Assembly: GCA_018882825.1 (NCBI GenBank)
Contig: VERC01000003.1
Span: 1-24,005 of the forward strand
Length of the DNA stretch: 24,005 nt
Direction: 5' to 3'
Source of the DNA: Acidimicrobiia bacterium
GTDB taxonomy: Bacteria > Actinomycetota > Acidimicrobiia > Acidimicrobiales > Acidimicrobilacustridaceae
The notes under the pieces were generated by a model. The model had not been told where the DNA came from. It saw nothing but the letters and a program-made list of their open reading frames with translations, and ran no database searches. Positions 7,793-15,676 of the stretch are shown one piece after another. A program made the position numbers and the translations under genes. The first letter of the stretch is position 1; every line of letters starts with the position of its first letter.

Positions 7793-8967
7793 ACCTTCTC
7801 CCGGGGCAGGCCGAGCACGCGCTCGGCGATGACGTTGCGCTGGATCTCGTTGCTCCCGCCGTAGATCGTCTCCGACCGGGTGAAAAGGAACATCTTCTGG
7901 TCGAGCGTCAACTCGTAGGGGAAGCCCTCGGCGATCTGGGACTCCATCCCGCCGATGTCCATGGCCAGCTCACCGAGATCGCGGTGCCACGTACCCCAGA
8001 ACAACTTGGAGATGGAGGCCTCGGGACCGGGCACCCCCGACCCCATCGAGCGCAGACCGTTCCACTTCATCAACTGCAGGCCGATCCACATGTCGACCAG
8101 TCGCTGACGAAGCACCGGGTCGGCGGCTCGTCCGTTGCCCTTCGCCTCGGCGATCAGTCCGTCGAGCTCACGTTCGAAGCCGACCTGCTGGGCCAGCGTG
8201 GAGATGCCCCGCTCGAAGGCCAGCAGGTCCATGGCCACGCCCCAACCCTTGCCGATCTCGCCGACGATCATGTCGGCGTCGGTCTCGGCGTCGGTGAAGA
8301 ACACCTCGTTGAACTCGCCGCCACCGGTGATCTGCACGATGGCCCGGGTCTCGATGCCAGGCTGGTCCATGGGCACGAGCAGGAACGACAGACCCGAATG
8401 TCGGGACGAACCCGGCTCGGTACGAGCCACCACGAAGCACCAGTGCGACACGTGGGCCAGCGACGTCCACACCTTCTGACCGTTGATGACCCACCGGTCA
8501 CCGTCGAGCACGGCCCGGGTCTGGACGTTGGCCAGGTCGGACCCGGCGTTGGGTTCGGAGTATCCCTGACACCAGCGCTCCTCGCCTCGCAGGATGGGCG
8601 GCAGGAAGCGGTCGCACTGGGCGGCGGTGCCGTGGGCGATGAGGGTGGGCCCGAGGAGGTTCTCGCCCATGTGGTTGACGCGACCGGGCGCCTGGGCCCG
8701 GGCGTACTCCTCGGCCCAGATGATCTGCTGGGCCACGGTGGCGTTGCGACCGCCGAACTCGGTGGGCCAACCGAGGCCGATCCAGCCCGCCTCGCCCAGG
8801 ACGCGCTCCCAGCGCTCCCGGATCTCGAAGCCGACCTCCTCGTCGCCCGGTCCGCCCCGACCCTTCAGGGAGGCGTACTCACCGACGAGGTTGGCGGCCA
8901 GCCACGCCTTGGCCTCGGCGCGGAACTCCTCGTCGGACACGGTGGACACGTCGGTGGGCAGGGGCAT
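7789..8967 (-). CDS. fadE30: FadE30-like acyl-CoA dehydrogenase of HIP-CoA degradation
   Basis: A 392-aa FAD acyl-CoA dehydrogenase. It shares many blocks with M. tuberculosis FadE30 (Rv3560c) from memory: LKGRGGPG (34-41), WCQGYSEPNAGSDLA (132-146), WVINGQKVWTSLAH (159-172), VQITGGGEFNEVFF (211-224), and a C-terminal TIYGGSNEIQRNVIAERVLGLPRE. The probable catalytic base is Glu252 in AFERG. FadE30 is known to desaturate 5OH-HIP-CoA. I chose the ATG at 8967 because GGAGGAG lies just upstream, and because the sequence further upstream in this frame is low-complexity arginine-rich shadow. A TACCAT box (minus strand, 8992-8997) could give it a promoter of its own, but it also follows the amidohydrolase gene by only 53 nt. 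Confidence 0.9.
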   Translation of the reverse strand: MPLPTDVSTVSDEEFRAEAKAWLAANLVGEYASLKGRGGPGDEEVGFEIRERWERVLGEAGWIGLGWPTEFGGRNATVAQQIIWAEEYARAQAPGRVNHMGENLLGPTLIAHGTAAQCDRFLPPILRGEERWCQGYSEPNAGSDLANVQTRAVLDGDRWVINGQKVWTSLAHVSHWCFVVARTEPGSSRHSGLSFLLVPMDQPGIETRAIVQITGGGEFNEVFFTDAETDADMIVGEIGKGWGVAMDLLAFERGISTLAQQVGFERELDGLIAEAKGNGRAADPVLRQRLVDMWIGLQLMKWNGLRSMGSGVPGPEASISKLFWGTWHRDLGELAMDIGGMESQIAEGFPYELTLDQKMFLFTRSETIYGGSNEIQRNVIAERVLGLPREKV

Positions 8968-9020
8968 GGGACTCCTCCGGGGGACGCCGACATGGTAGGC
9001 CGCCGACGGGCCGGGCCGGC

Positions 9021-9914
9021 TCAGCCGATCTTCAGGAGTCGAGCGGCATTGTCGTGGAGGAACTTCGGCCAGACCGTGTCCTTGAAGGGGACGTCGCGCA
9101 TCTCGGTCATGATCCGCTCCAGCGACAGCCCCATCGGGAAGTAGCCGGCGTAGAGCACCTTGTCGGAACCACGGGTGTTGGCGTAGTCGATGATGCGCGG
9201 GTCGTAGTGCTTCGGAGCGAAGGCCGAGGTCGAGTAGTGGAGACCGGGCCACTTGAGCATCAGCTTGACCATGAGCTCGGTCCACGGCTGGCAGCCGTGG
9301 CGCGACACGTAGACGAGCTCAGGGAAGTCGTACATGACCTCGTCGACCAGTTCGACGTGCTGACAGGCGAACTTGAGCCGAGGTCCCGGCACGCCGGTGC
9401 ACACGAACACCGGGATGTCGAGTTCACAGGCCTTGGCGTAGATCGGGTACATCTTCTTGTCGTTGATGGGCACCTGCGGGAAGCACCCGGCCGGGAACAT
9501 CGAGATGGACCGCACACCCCAGGTCTCGTAGGCGCGCACGATGTTCTCGATGCCCTTCATCCCGTCGTTGGGATCGGCCCCGACCGAGGCGACGAAACGA
9601 CCCGGATAGCGCTTGAGCGCCTCCTCCCCGTGGGAGTCGCCACCCTCCTCGCGGTGACCGACGCCGACCATGCCGATGGCCACACCCCACTTGTCCATCT
9701 GCTCGAGGGTGTAGGCGACGGGATCGTCGGTCTCGCGCACCTCCTTGGTCTTGTCCGGCGGCGCCTTGAACATGTACTCGGCCGGGAACTCGAACTCGTC
9801 CTTGGACTGCGAGTCCTTGGTCTGCTTGGTGATGAAGGCGTACTGCGCCTTCAGGTCGCGGGCCGGGAAGCCGATCATCGTGTCGATGATCGGGATGTCG
9901 GTCGGCATGGCCAT
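9021..9914 (-). CDS. Amidohydrolase-2-fold protein lacking canonical metal ligands
   Basis: A 297-aa protein of the amidohydrolase-related TIM-barrel family (Pfam Amidohydro_2, ACMSD-like). Landmarks: IDTMIGFPARD (10-20), the QTKDSQSKDEFEFP stretch, and C-terminal YSTSAFAPKHYD and YAGYFPMGLSLERI. The expected metal sites are absent: there is no HxH after the first strand (DTMIGFP instead), Cys replaces the His in FVCTGVPG, and the usual GSDYP-type Asp motif reads AGYFP. I believe this is a recognised actinobacterial subfamily with these changes rather than a decayed gene, because the reading frame and conserved blocks are intact. Its function is unknown. It heads the likely operon with fadE30 and ipdF, which suggests a role on a steroid CoA intermediate. 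The ATG at 9914 follows GGGGGAA. Confidence 0.82.
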   Translation of the reverse strand: MAMPTDIPIIDTMIGFPARDLKAQYAFITKQTKDSQSKDEFEFPAEYMFKAPPDKTKEVRETDDPVAYTLEQMDKWGVAIGMVGVGHREEGGDSHGEEALKRYPGRFVASVGADPNDGMKGIENIVRAYETWGVRSISMFPAGCFPQVPINDKKMYPIYAKACELDIPVFVCTGVPGPRLKFACQHVELVDEVMYDFPELVYVSRHGCQPWTELMVKLMLKWPGLHYSTSAFAPKHYDPRIIDYANTRGSDKVLYAGYFPMGLSLERIMTEMRDVPFKDTVWPKFLHDNAARLLKIG

Positions 9915-9954
9915 GGTGTTCCCCCTGTGCTGATGGCGCCCCTGCGCCGTCTCG

Positions 9955-9983
9955 ACTCTAGATGGCGGCGACGCGCACGCGAA
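9955..9983 (-). promoter_or_regulatory. Predicted promoter of amidohydrolase-fadE30-ipdF operon
   Basis: Minus strand TTCGCG (9978-9983), 17-nt spacer, TAGAGT (9955-9960). Transcription would start near 9948, giving a leader of roughly 35 nt with a GGGGGAA ribosome-binding site. It lies directly after the hairpin that closes the upstream transporter operon, which supports independent transcription. Confidence 0.42.
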
Positions 9984-9984
9984 C

Positions 9985-10011
9985 GTGGGGGCGGGTCACC
10001 CCCGCCCCCAC
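9985..10011 (-). terminator. Hairpin terminator after the transporter operon
   Basis: GTGGGGGCGGG (9985-9995) pairs perfectly with CCCGCCCCCAC (10001-10011) across a 5-nt loop TCACC. It starts 22 nt past the stop of the small membrane protein gene. No T-tract follows on the minus strand, so it is a U-less hairpin of the kind common in high-GC actinobacteria. Confidence 0.7.
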
Positions 10012-10033
10012 GCGCGGACGTCCGATGCCCGGC

Positions 10034-10387
10034 TCAGCGAGCGATGATGCGGTCGGTCTGCTCGCGCTGCTCGAAGATCAGGCGGACCAGCCAGTAGCGG
10101 AAGTACCGGCGGATCGACATGACGATGAACAGGGCCGAGCCGACCACGGCCAGCACGAGGCCGAACACGGCCATGGTGGCGAAGTCATCGGTCTTGGCAC
10201 CCTTGCCACTGCCCTGGATGTTCAGCCAGGCGATGAGGGCCAGCACGATGCCGGCGATCATCAGCAGTGACCCGATCGTGGTCCAGACCCGCTCCGGATT
10301 GGCCTTCCCGCCATCGACCTTCATGGAGTCGACCTCGGTCTGGAACTCCTGGAGTCGAGCCGACGGGGTGCTCTCGGTGTTGGACAT
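10034..10387 (-). CDS. Small two-TM membrane protein at the end of the ABC importer operon
   Basis: A 117-aa protein I do not recognise. Residues 1-33 are polar. Two hydrophobic segments at about 34-55 and 70-91 would span the membrane, joined by a short polar glycine/lysine loop (56-69). The C-terminal ~25 residues are basic and aromatic (RRYFRYW...) and should face the cytoplasm by the positive-inside rule, which puts the N-terminus there too. A good ribosome-binding site, AGGAGA (10395-10400), lies 7 nt before the ATG. The gene begins 18 nt after livF and the operon terminator follows it, so it is made with the transporter. It could be an accessory or assembly subunit of the importer, but that rests only on position. 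Confidence 0.75.
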   Translation of the reverse strand: MSNTESTPSARLQEFQTEVDSMKVDGGKANPERVWTTIGSLLMIAGIVLALIAWLNIQGSGKGAKTDDFATMAVFGLVLAVVGSALFIVMSIRRYFRYWLVRLIFEQREQTDRIIAR

Positions 10388-10405
10388 TGGATGGTCTCCT
10401 CGTGA

Positions 10406-11115
<710 letters not shown>

Positions 11116-11119
<4 letters not shown>

Positions 11120-11862
11120 GAGGCCTCCTCGACGGTCTCGGTCCCGAGATAGGCAGCCTGCACGATGGGATCGGCCTGGATCTCGATCGGTGTGCCAGTG
11201 GCGATGATCTTGCCGAAGTCGAGCACGTGGATGTACTCGCAGGTGCCCATCACGAACGACATGTCGTGCTCGACCAACAGCACGGCGAGACCCTCGGCGA
11301 CCAGCGTGCGCAGCAGTGACGCCATCTCCTCGGTCTCCTCCTCGTTCAGACCGGACGACGGTTCGTCGAGCAGCAGCACCTTCGGATTGGTGGCCAGCGC
11401 CCGAGCCAGTTCCACCAGACGGGCGGTGCCGGTGGGCAACGTGCCGACCATGAATTCCGACACGTCGGTGAGCCCGGTCTTGCGCAACAGTTCGTCGCAC
11501 ACCTCGGAGGGATCGAAGCCCGAACGGTCCCAGGTCTTTCGCTGTTCGGCCGCCACCATGATGTTCTCACGGGCCGACAGCGAACCGAACACCTCGAGTT
11601 TCTGGAAGGTGCGGGCGATGCCCATGCGGGCCCGCTTGAACGGGTTCTTGTTGGTGATGTCGCGTCCCTCGAACAGGACCTTGCCCGAGGTCGGTTCCTG
11701 CAGCCCGGTGATCACGTTGAAGCAGGTGGTCTTGCCCGCACCGTTGGGACCGATGAGACCGGTGACACGCCCCGGGATCACGTCGATGCTGGCGTGGGAG
11801 ACGGCCTGCAGCACGCCGAAGCGGACGACGACGTCCCGGGTCGAGAGGATGGGTTCGGTCAT
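11116..11862 (-). CDS. livG: HAAT-family ABC importer ATPase, LivG-type
   Basis: A 248-aa ATPase partner of LivF. Walker A is GPNGAGKTTCFN. ARTFQKLEVFGSLSARENIMV is the typical LivG Q-loop region. The signature is the degenerate LPTGTARLVELARAL seen in many actinobacterial LivG proteins, Walker B is VLLLDEPSSGLNEEE, and a switch His is present in VEHDMSFVM. Both ends overlap neighbours by 4 nt (ATGA with the permease at 11859-11862, ATGA with livF at 11116-11119), so the three cytoplasmic/membrane subunits are tightly coupled in translation. Confidence 0.92.
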
Positions 11863-14063
11863 CGCGCACCTCCAGGCACCATCTTCTGTTCGTCGAGTTG
11901 GTCGGTGACCCCGAGCACACGGTCGAGTTGGGCCACCTTGTCCTCGGTGAAGGGTCGGGTGAGTCCGAGATCGTTGATCTCGTCGCGACGGATGTCCTGC
12001 TCCCGCCGACTCGCCTCGAGCAGTTCCTTCTCCTCCCGGGCATCGGACCGCCAGGGCAACAGACCGGCCAGATCGCGTCCCGCGTAGAACACCCCGCCCT
12101 CGGGTCGGTAGGCCATGGTGATGGCGGCGATGCCGGGACCGATGAGCGCCAGTTGCGTGAGCCACGAGGGCTCGCCGAACACCTCGTAGATGGCCGGGAA
12201 CGAGGCAAGACCGATGGCCCCCATGAAGGCGGCGATCGGGTACCGCACACCTTGGGCCGCCAGCAGCAGCACGATCGGCAGGCCGGCGAACATCGGGAAC
12301 GAGTCGACCCTCAGCGCCCCCTGCTGCAGGCCGAACATGCAACCGGCGAAACCGGCCATCGCTCCCGACAACATGAAGACCGCCATCTTGGTGGTGGTCA
12401 GGTTGACACCGATGGTGGCCGAAGCGGCCGGGGAGTCCGACATGGCGATCCATCGTCGGGCCCAGCGGGTACGGCGCAGCATCTCCAGCATGAAGAACAG
12501 CAGCGAGAACGTGATGATGAGGAACATCACGAACGCCTTGCGGTCGGTGGCGGCCGACGAGATGGTGAAGCCGAACAGCCTGAGCGGCTCGTAGAGGACA
12601 CCCGAGTTCGACGGGTCGAGCAGGCTCGGATGTCGCACGATCACCTTGTCGGTGAACTCGGCGAAGGCCATGGTGGCCAAGGCCAGGTACAACCCCTTGA
12701 GTCGCAACGCCGGCAGGGCGATGAGCAGGCCGAGCGGGGCGCACACCAGCATCACCCACACGATGCCGAGGGGGTTTCCGTCACCGCCACCGAAGTGGAT
12801 GAACAGCAGAGCGCCGACACCGGCGATGGCGAAGTTGGCGAAAGAGACCTGACCGGCCCAGCCGATGAGCGGGATGAGCGAGAGCATGATGAGGCCGAAC
12901 ACCAGGAAGCCGGCACCGCGACCCAACCACACCGCCGAACGCTCGCCGAAGTTGGTGCCGGAGATCCACGGGATCCAGCCGTTGGCCCAGGCACCGACGA
13001 TGACCACGAGGGTGACGGCCGCCAGCGCCGCCTCCCATGGCTTGGTGAGACGCTCGGTGCGCTTCGTCAGGCGGATCTTGCCGGTCTCGAGTCGGGCCTG
13101 GGGAAGGAACAGCAGGGCGATGAACAGGATCACGCACGGGATGGCCTCACCGGCGTAGTTGAAGTCGGCACCGAACGACAGGTACACGCTGGAGAAGGCG
13201 ACGGCGAGGCCGATGGCGATGCCGCCCACGAAGGCCATGGGGATGCTCTTGAGCTGGGCGATGGCCGCCGCGGCCGACGCCGTGATGATGATGAGCGCGA
13301 GGTTCTCCACCACCAGCCCGGTCTCGGGCGCGATGAGGATGCCGGCGAGGCCCGCCATCATGCAGCCCAGCGCCCATGACGCCCCCGAGACGATCGAGGG
13401 CTTGGCGCCGACGAGTCCGGCGAGGGAGCGACTGTCGACGACGGCCCGCATGGAGATGCCCAAGCGGGTGCGGTAGAGCAGGAAACGCAGGCCGATCGCC
13501 ACGAGCAGGGCCACGATCACCACGATGATGCGGTGCCAGGTGGCGGTGATGTCACCGATCTGGACACCCTTCGAGTTCTCGAAGAAGTGCGGGAGGATCC
13601 GCCCGGTACGGGGTGTCCAGATGGTGAGCGTGATGCCCATGAAGGTGAGCATCAGGCCCACCGTCACCATCAGCTGCACGACGAGGGCGCTGTCTCGCAG
13701 TCGCCTCATGATGAAGCGATCGAGCCCGAAGCCGATGAGTGGCGCCACCACCAGCAGGGTGATGGCGATGGCCAGCACGGTGGGGATGTGGTACTTGACC
13801 GTGAGCTGCCAGTAGAAGAAGGCCAGGAAACAACCGATCGCCGCTTGGGCGAAGTTGAAGATGCCGGTGGTGGCGTAGGTCACCACCAGACCACTGGCGG
13901 TGATGGCATAGATGCCACCGAGCGCCACACCCACGACGATGAACGTCGACAGGTTCTTCGAGTCGAGGAAGGTCGCGGTTCCCCAGTTCTTGTTGATGAT
14001 GAACCCGAGGATGAGCGCAACGATCACGGCGGCGATGAGCCGACCGTTGATTTTCCCCCGCAT
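11859..14063 (-). CDS. Fused LivH-LivM permease of HAAT-type ABC importer
   Basis: A 734-aa membrane protein joining two permease domains that are separate proteins in the classical Liv system. The LivH-like half covers about residues 36-325 (GGIYAITASGLVVTYATTGIFNFAQ is its start) and has an EAA-type cytoplasmic loop near 198-223 (RTRLGISMRAV). A basic linker (326-345) leads to the LivM-like half, about 346-655 (GWAGQVSFANFAIAGVGALL; coupling loop near 531-559). A charged cytoplasmic tail of about 75 residues (660-734) follows. The ATG at 14063 is preceded by GGGGGGA; 17 extra upstream codons in the same frame lack a ribosome-binding site. The gene sits behind two strong hairpins, so it is probably made in lower amounts than the binding lipoprotein. 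Confidence 0.9.
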   Translation of the reverse strand: MRGKINGRLIAAVIVALILGFIINKNWGTATFLDSKNLSTFIVVGVALGGIYAITASGLVVTYATTGIFNFAQAAIGCFLAFFYWQLTVKYHIPTVLAIAITLLVVAPLIGFGLDRFIMRRLRDSALVVQLMVTVGLMLTFMGITLTIWTPRTGRILPHFFENSKGVQIGDITATWHRIIVVIVALLVAIGLRFLLYRTRLGISMRAVVDSRSLAGLVGAKPSIVSGASWALGCMMAGLAGILIAPETGLVVENLALIIITASAAAAIAQLKSIPMAFVGGIAIGLAVAFSSVYLSFGADFNYAGEAIPCVILFIALLFLPQARLETGKIRLTKRTERLTKPWEAALAAVTLVVIVGAWANGWIPWISGTNFGERSAVWLGRGAGFLVFGLIMLSLIPLIGWAGQVSFANFAIAGVGALLFIHFGGGDGNPLGIVWVMLVCAPLGLLIALPALRLKGLYLALATMAFAEFTDKVIVRHPSLLDPSNSGVLYEPLRLFGFTISSAATDRKAFVMFLIITFSLLFFMLEMLRRTRWARRWIAMSDSPAASATIGVNLTTTKMAVFMLSGAMAGFAGCMFGLQQGALRVDSFPMFAGLPIVLLLAAQGVRYPIAAFMGAIGLASFPAIYEVFGEPSWLTQLALIGPGIAAITMAYRPEGGVFYAGRDLAGLLPWRSDAREEKELLEASRREQDIRRDEINDLGLTRPFTEDKVAQLDRVLGVTDQLDEQKMVPGGAR

Positions 14064-14096
14064 TGTCCCCCCTGACTCGCGGTACCGATGAGATCG

Positions 14097-14122
14097 GGTC
14101 GGTCGTGCCCCCACGACCGACC
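14097..14122. other. Perfect 11-bp hairpin upstream of the permease gene
   Basis: GGTCGGTCGTG (14097-14107) pairs with CACGACCGACC (14112-14122) across a CCCC loop. It lies 33 nt before the permease ATG and 14 nt beyond the next hairpin. It may stabilise the 3' end of the lipoprotein mRNA, attenuate transcription, or be a protein-binding site; sequence alone cannot separate these. Confidence 0.6.
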
Positions 14123-14136
14123 ATTCGATGGTGAGC

Positions 14137-14164
14137 GGCCGGGGGCGCCGATGCGCCCCCGGCC
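14137..14164 (-). terminator. Intra-operon hairpin after the lipoprotein gene
   Basis: GGCCGGGGGCGC (14137-14148) pairs perfectly with GCGCCCCCGGCC (14153-14164) across CGAT. It begins 11 nt after the lipoprotein stop codon. A 12-bp all-GC stem between a binding-protein gene and its permease usually lowers downstream expression or protects the upstream mRNA. No T-tract follows. Confidence 0.68.
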
Positions 14165-14175
14165 CTCATCCCGAA

Positions 14176-15552
14176 CTACTTGACCGACTTCGCCGCTTCC
14201 TGCGGATCGAGCGTGACGGTCTGCACCTTGTCGCTGGCGCACTCGAGCGTTCCCGCCTGCTTCGGGTACACCCGCTCGAACTTGCCGTTGTTGATCTGCA
14301 TGACGACGAAGCAGTCCGAGTACACCTTCGACGAGGAGCGGGCTCCGATCCAGCCGTCGGCGTCGAACTTCAGCGTCTTCATCTTCTCGAGCAGGTTCGG
14401 CCGGGTGATGGCGTTGGCACCCTTCTCGGCGACGACCTCGTCGACCGCCTTCTTGAACGCCATGGCCGCCTGCCACGCCTGGGCGCCGAACGAGTCGGGC
14501 TTGCCGCCCATCGCATCGACGTAGGTCTGCAGGGCCTTGTTGGACGAGGCCTCCTCGAACGGGATGAACTGCATCCACACGTAGGTGCCGTCGACGGCGC
14601 TGCCCGCGTCACGGAAGTTCTGCGTGTAGCAGGCCAGTGAGCACGCCCAGACCTTCATGCCGGTGAGGCCCTGTGCCGCGGCCTCCTTGCGCATCTTGAT
14701 CATGGCGACGTCGTTCGAGCCGTTCTGCAGGAAGTTGCCACCACCGGCCTTCAGCGCCTGCACATAGGTGGCGAACGCCGACTGCTCGGAACGACCCGAG
14801 ACCTTCATGCCGTCGGTGATGGTGATCCCGGCCTTGTTGGCCGCCGCGATCTGCGGCATCGACGACTGCACCGTGGTGGGCAGGTCGCCCGGGATGAGCC
14901 ACACGCCCTTCAGGTTCGGGTCGATGGTCTTGTAGAAGTCGAACTGACCGGTGAAGGCCTTGATGTCGCGGACGCCCGACGGGGTGCCCTTCGAGCAGTC
15001 CTCGGACACCGCCTGCAGCACCCACGAGTTGGCGGCGCACTGCTCGTTGATGTCGTTGGCCAGCGCCGAGAAGTTCGGGATGCCGACCGGCTGACCGGCC
15101 TTGTCCGGGCACTTGCTCAGGTCGGTGACGTCCGGGTTGAACAGCGCGTTGCCGCCGACCATGGCCAGGTCGTTCTTGCACGCGTTCAGGATGCCGTTCT
15201 TCGACTCGGTGGGATCGAGCTTCGAATCCCAGGTGTCGACCTTCAGCTGGCGACAGCCCACGCCGCCGTTGGCGTTGGCCCACGTGGCGAAGGCCTTGAC
15301 GGCGTCGATGTTGGCCTGGAACAGACCGGGAGCGAGAGCCGAACCGGTGTCGGCCATCACCTCGATGCTGATCGTGTCGGCCGTGACGCCGATCTCCGTC
15401 GCCTGCAGCGCTTCCTTGGTGCAGTTGGCATTCGTCTTGGAGTTCGAACCGCTGTCCGAACTCCCGGAATCGGACCCGCTGCGACCACAGCCGACGGCGA
15501 GCACGCCGACGGCCAGGATCGAGACGAGCCCGATGGTCCACTTTCGCTTCAC
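14176..15552 (-). CDS. HAAT-type substrate-binding lipoprotein, cysteine-rich
   Basis: A 458-aa periplasmic-binding-protein type I (Peripla_BP_6) protein. KRK followed by a hydrophobic stretch (5-21) ends in LAVGC, a lipobox with Cys22 as the lipid-anchor residue. A Gly/Ser/Asp-rich linker (23-40) follows, as is usual for surface lipoproteins of high-GC Gram-positives. The mature domain has ten further cysteines (44, 100, 125, 148, 172, 186, 304, 308, 414, 438), enough for five disulfides. The GTG start at 15552 is chosen because the signal peptide begins there and GGGGGA precedes it. It should capture the ligand outside the membrane and pass it to the fused permease. Ligand unknown; a steroid or degradation fragment is an inference from the neighbours. 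Confidence 0.88.
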   Translation of the reverse strand: MKRKWTIGLVSILAVGVLAVGCGRSGSDSGSSDSGSNSKTNANCTKEALQATEIGVTADTISIEVMADTGSALAPGLFQANIDAVKAFATWANANGGVGCRQLKVDTWDSKLDPTESKNGILNACKNDLAMVGGNALFNPDVTDLSKCPDKAGQPVGIPNFSALANDINEQCAANSWVLQAVSEDCSKGTPSGVRDIKAFTGQFDFYKTIDPNLKGVWLIPGDLPTTVQSSMPQIAAANKAGITITDGMKVSGRSEQSAFATYVQALKAGGGNFLQNGSNDVAMIKMRKEAAAQGLTGMKVWACSLACYTQNFRDAGSAVDGTYVWMQFIPFEEASSNKALQTYVDAMGGKPDSFGAQAWQAAMAFKKAVDEVVAEKGANAITRPNLLEKMKTLKFDADGWIGARSSSKVYSDCFVVMQINNGKFERVYPKQAGTLECASDKVQTVTLDPQEAAKSVK

Positions 15553-15605
15553 TCGGGGTCCCCCTTGGTCGTGCAGACCCACCCCCCGGCGAGTCAGCGG
15601 TCGGA

Positions 15606-15635
15606 ACACTACCCCGTTCGCGGGACGGGTGTGAC
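15606..15635 (-). promoter_or_regulatory. Predicted promoter of the transporter operon with near-palindrome in spacer
   Basis: Minus strand GTCACA (15630-15635), 18-nt spacer, TAGTGT (15606-15611), giving a leader of roughly 45 nt before the GTG at 15552. The spacer holds CCCGT...ACGGG (about 15612-15628), an imperfect 17-bp inverted repeat that could be an operator. Confidence 0.38.
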
Positions 15636-15676
15636 CAACAGCACAGATTCCACCGATGGCGCCGCGGCGCGACGGC

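Noticed and set aside
8968..9285. N-terminal extension of the fadE30 frame to 9285
   Set aside because: It would overlap the amidohydrolase gene by most of its length and is arginine-rich. The ATG at 8967 has a good GGAGGAG site and matches the family N-terminus.
11898..13379. Long plus-strand frame opposite livG and the permease
   Set aside because: Translation is rich in Gly, Glu, Asp, His and Arg without motifs. The minus strand encodes clear membrane segments and ATPase motifs.
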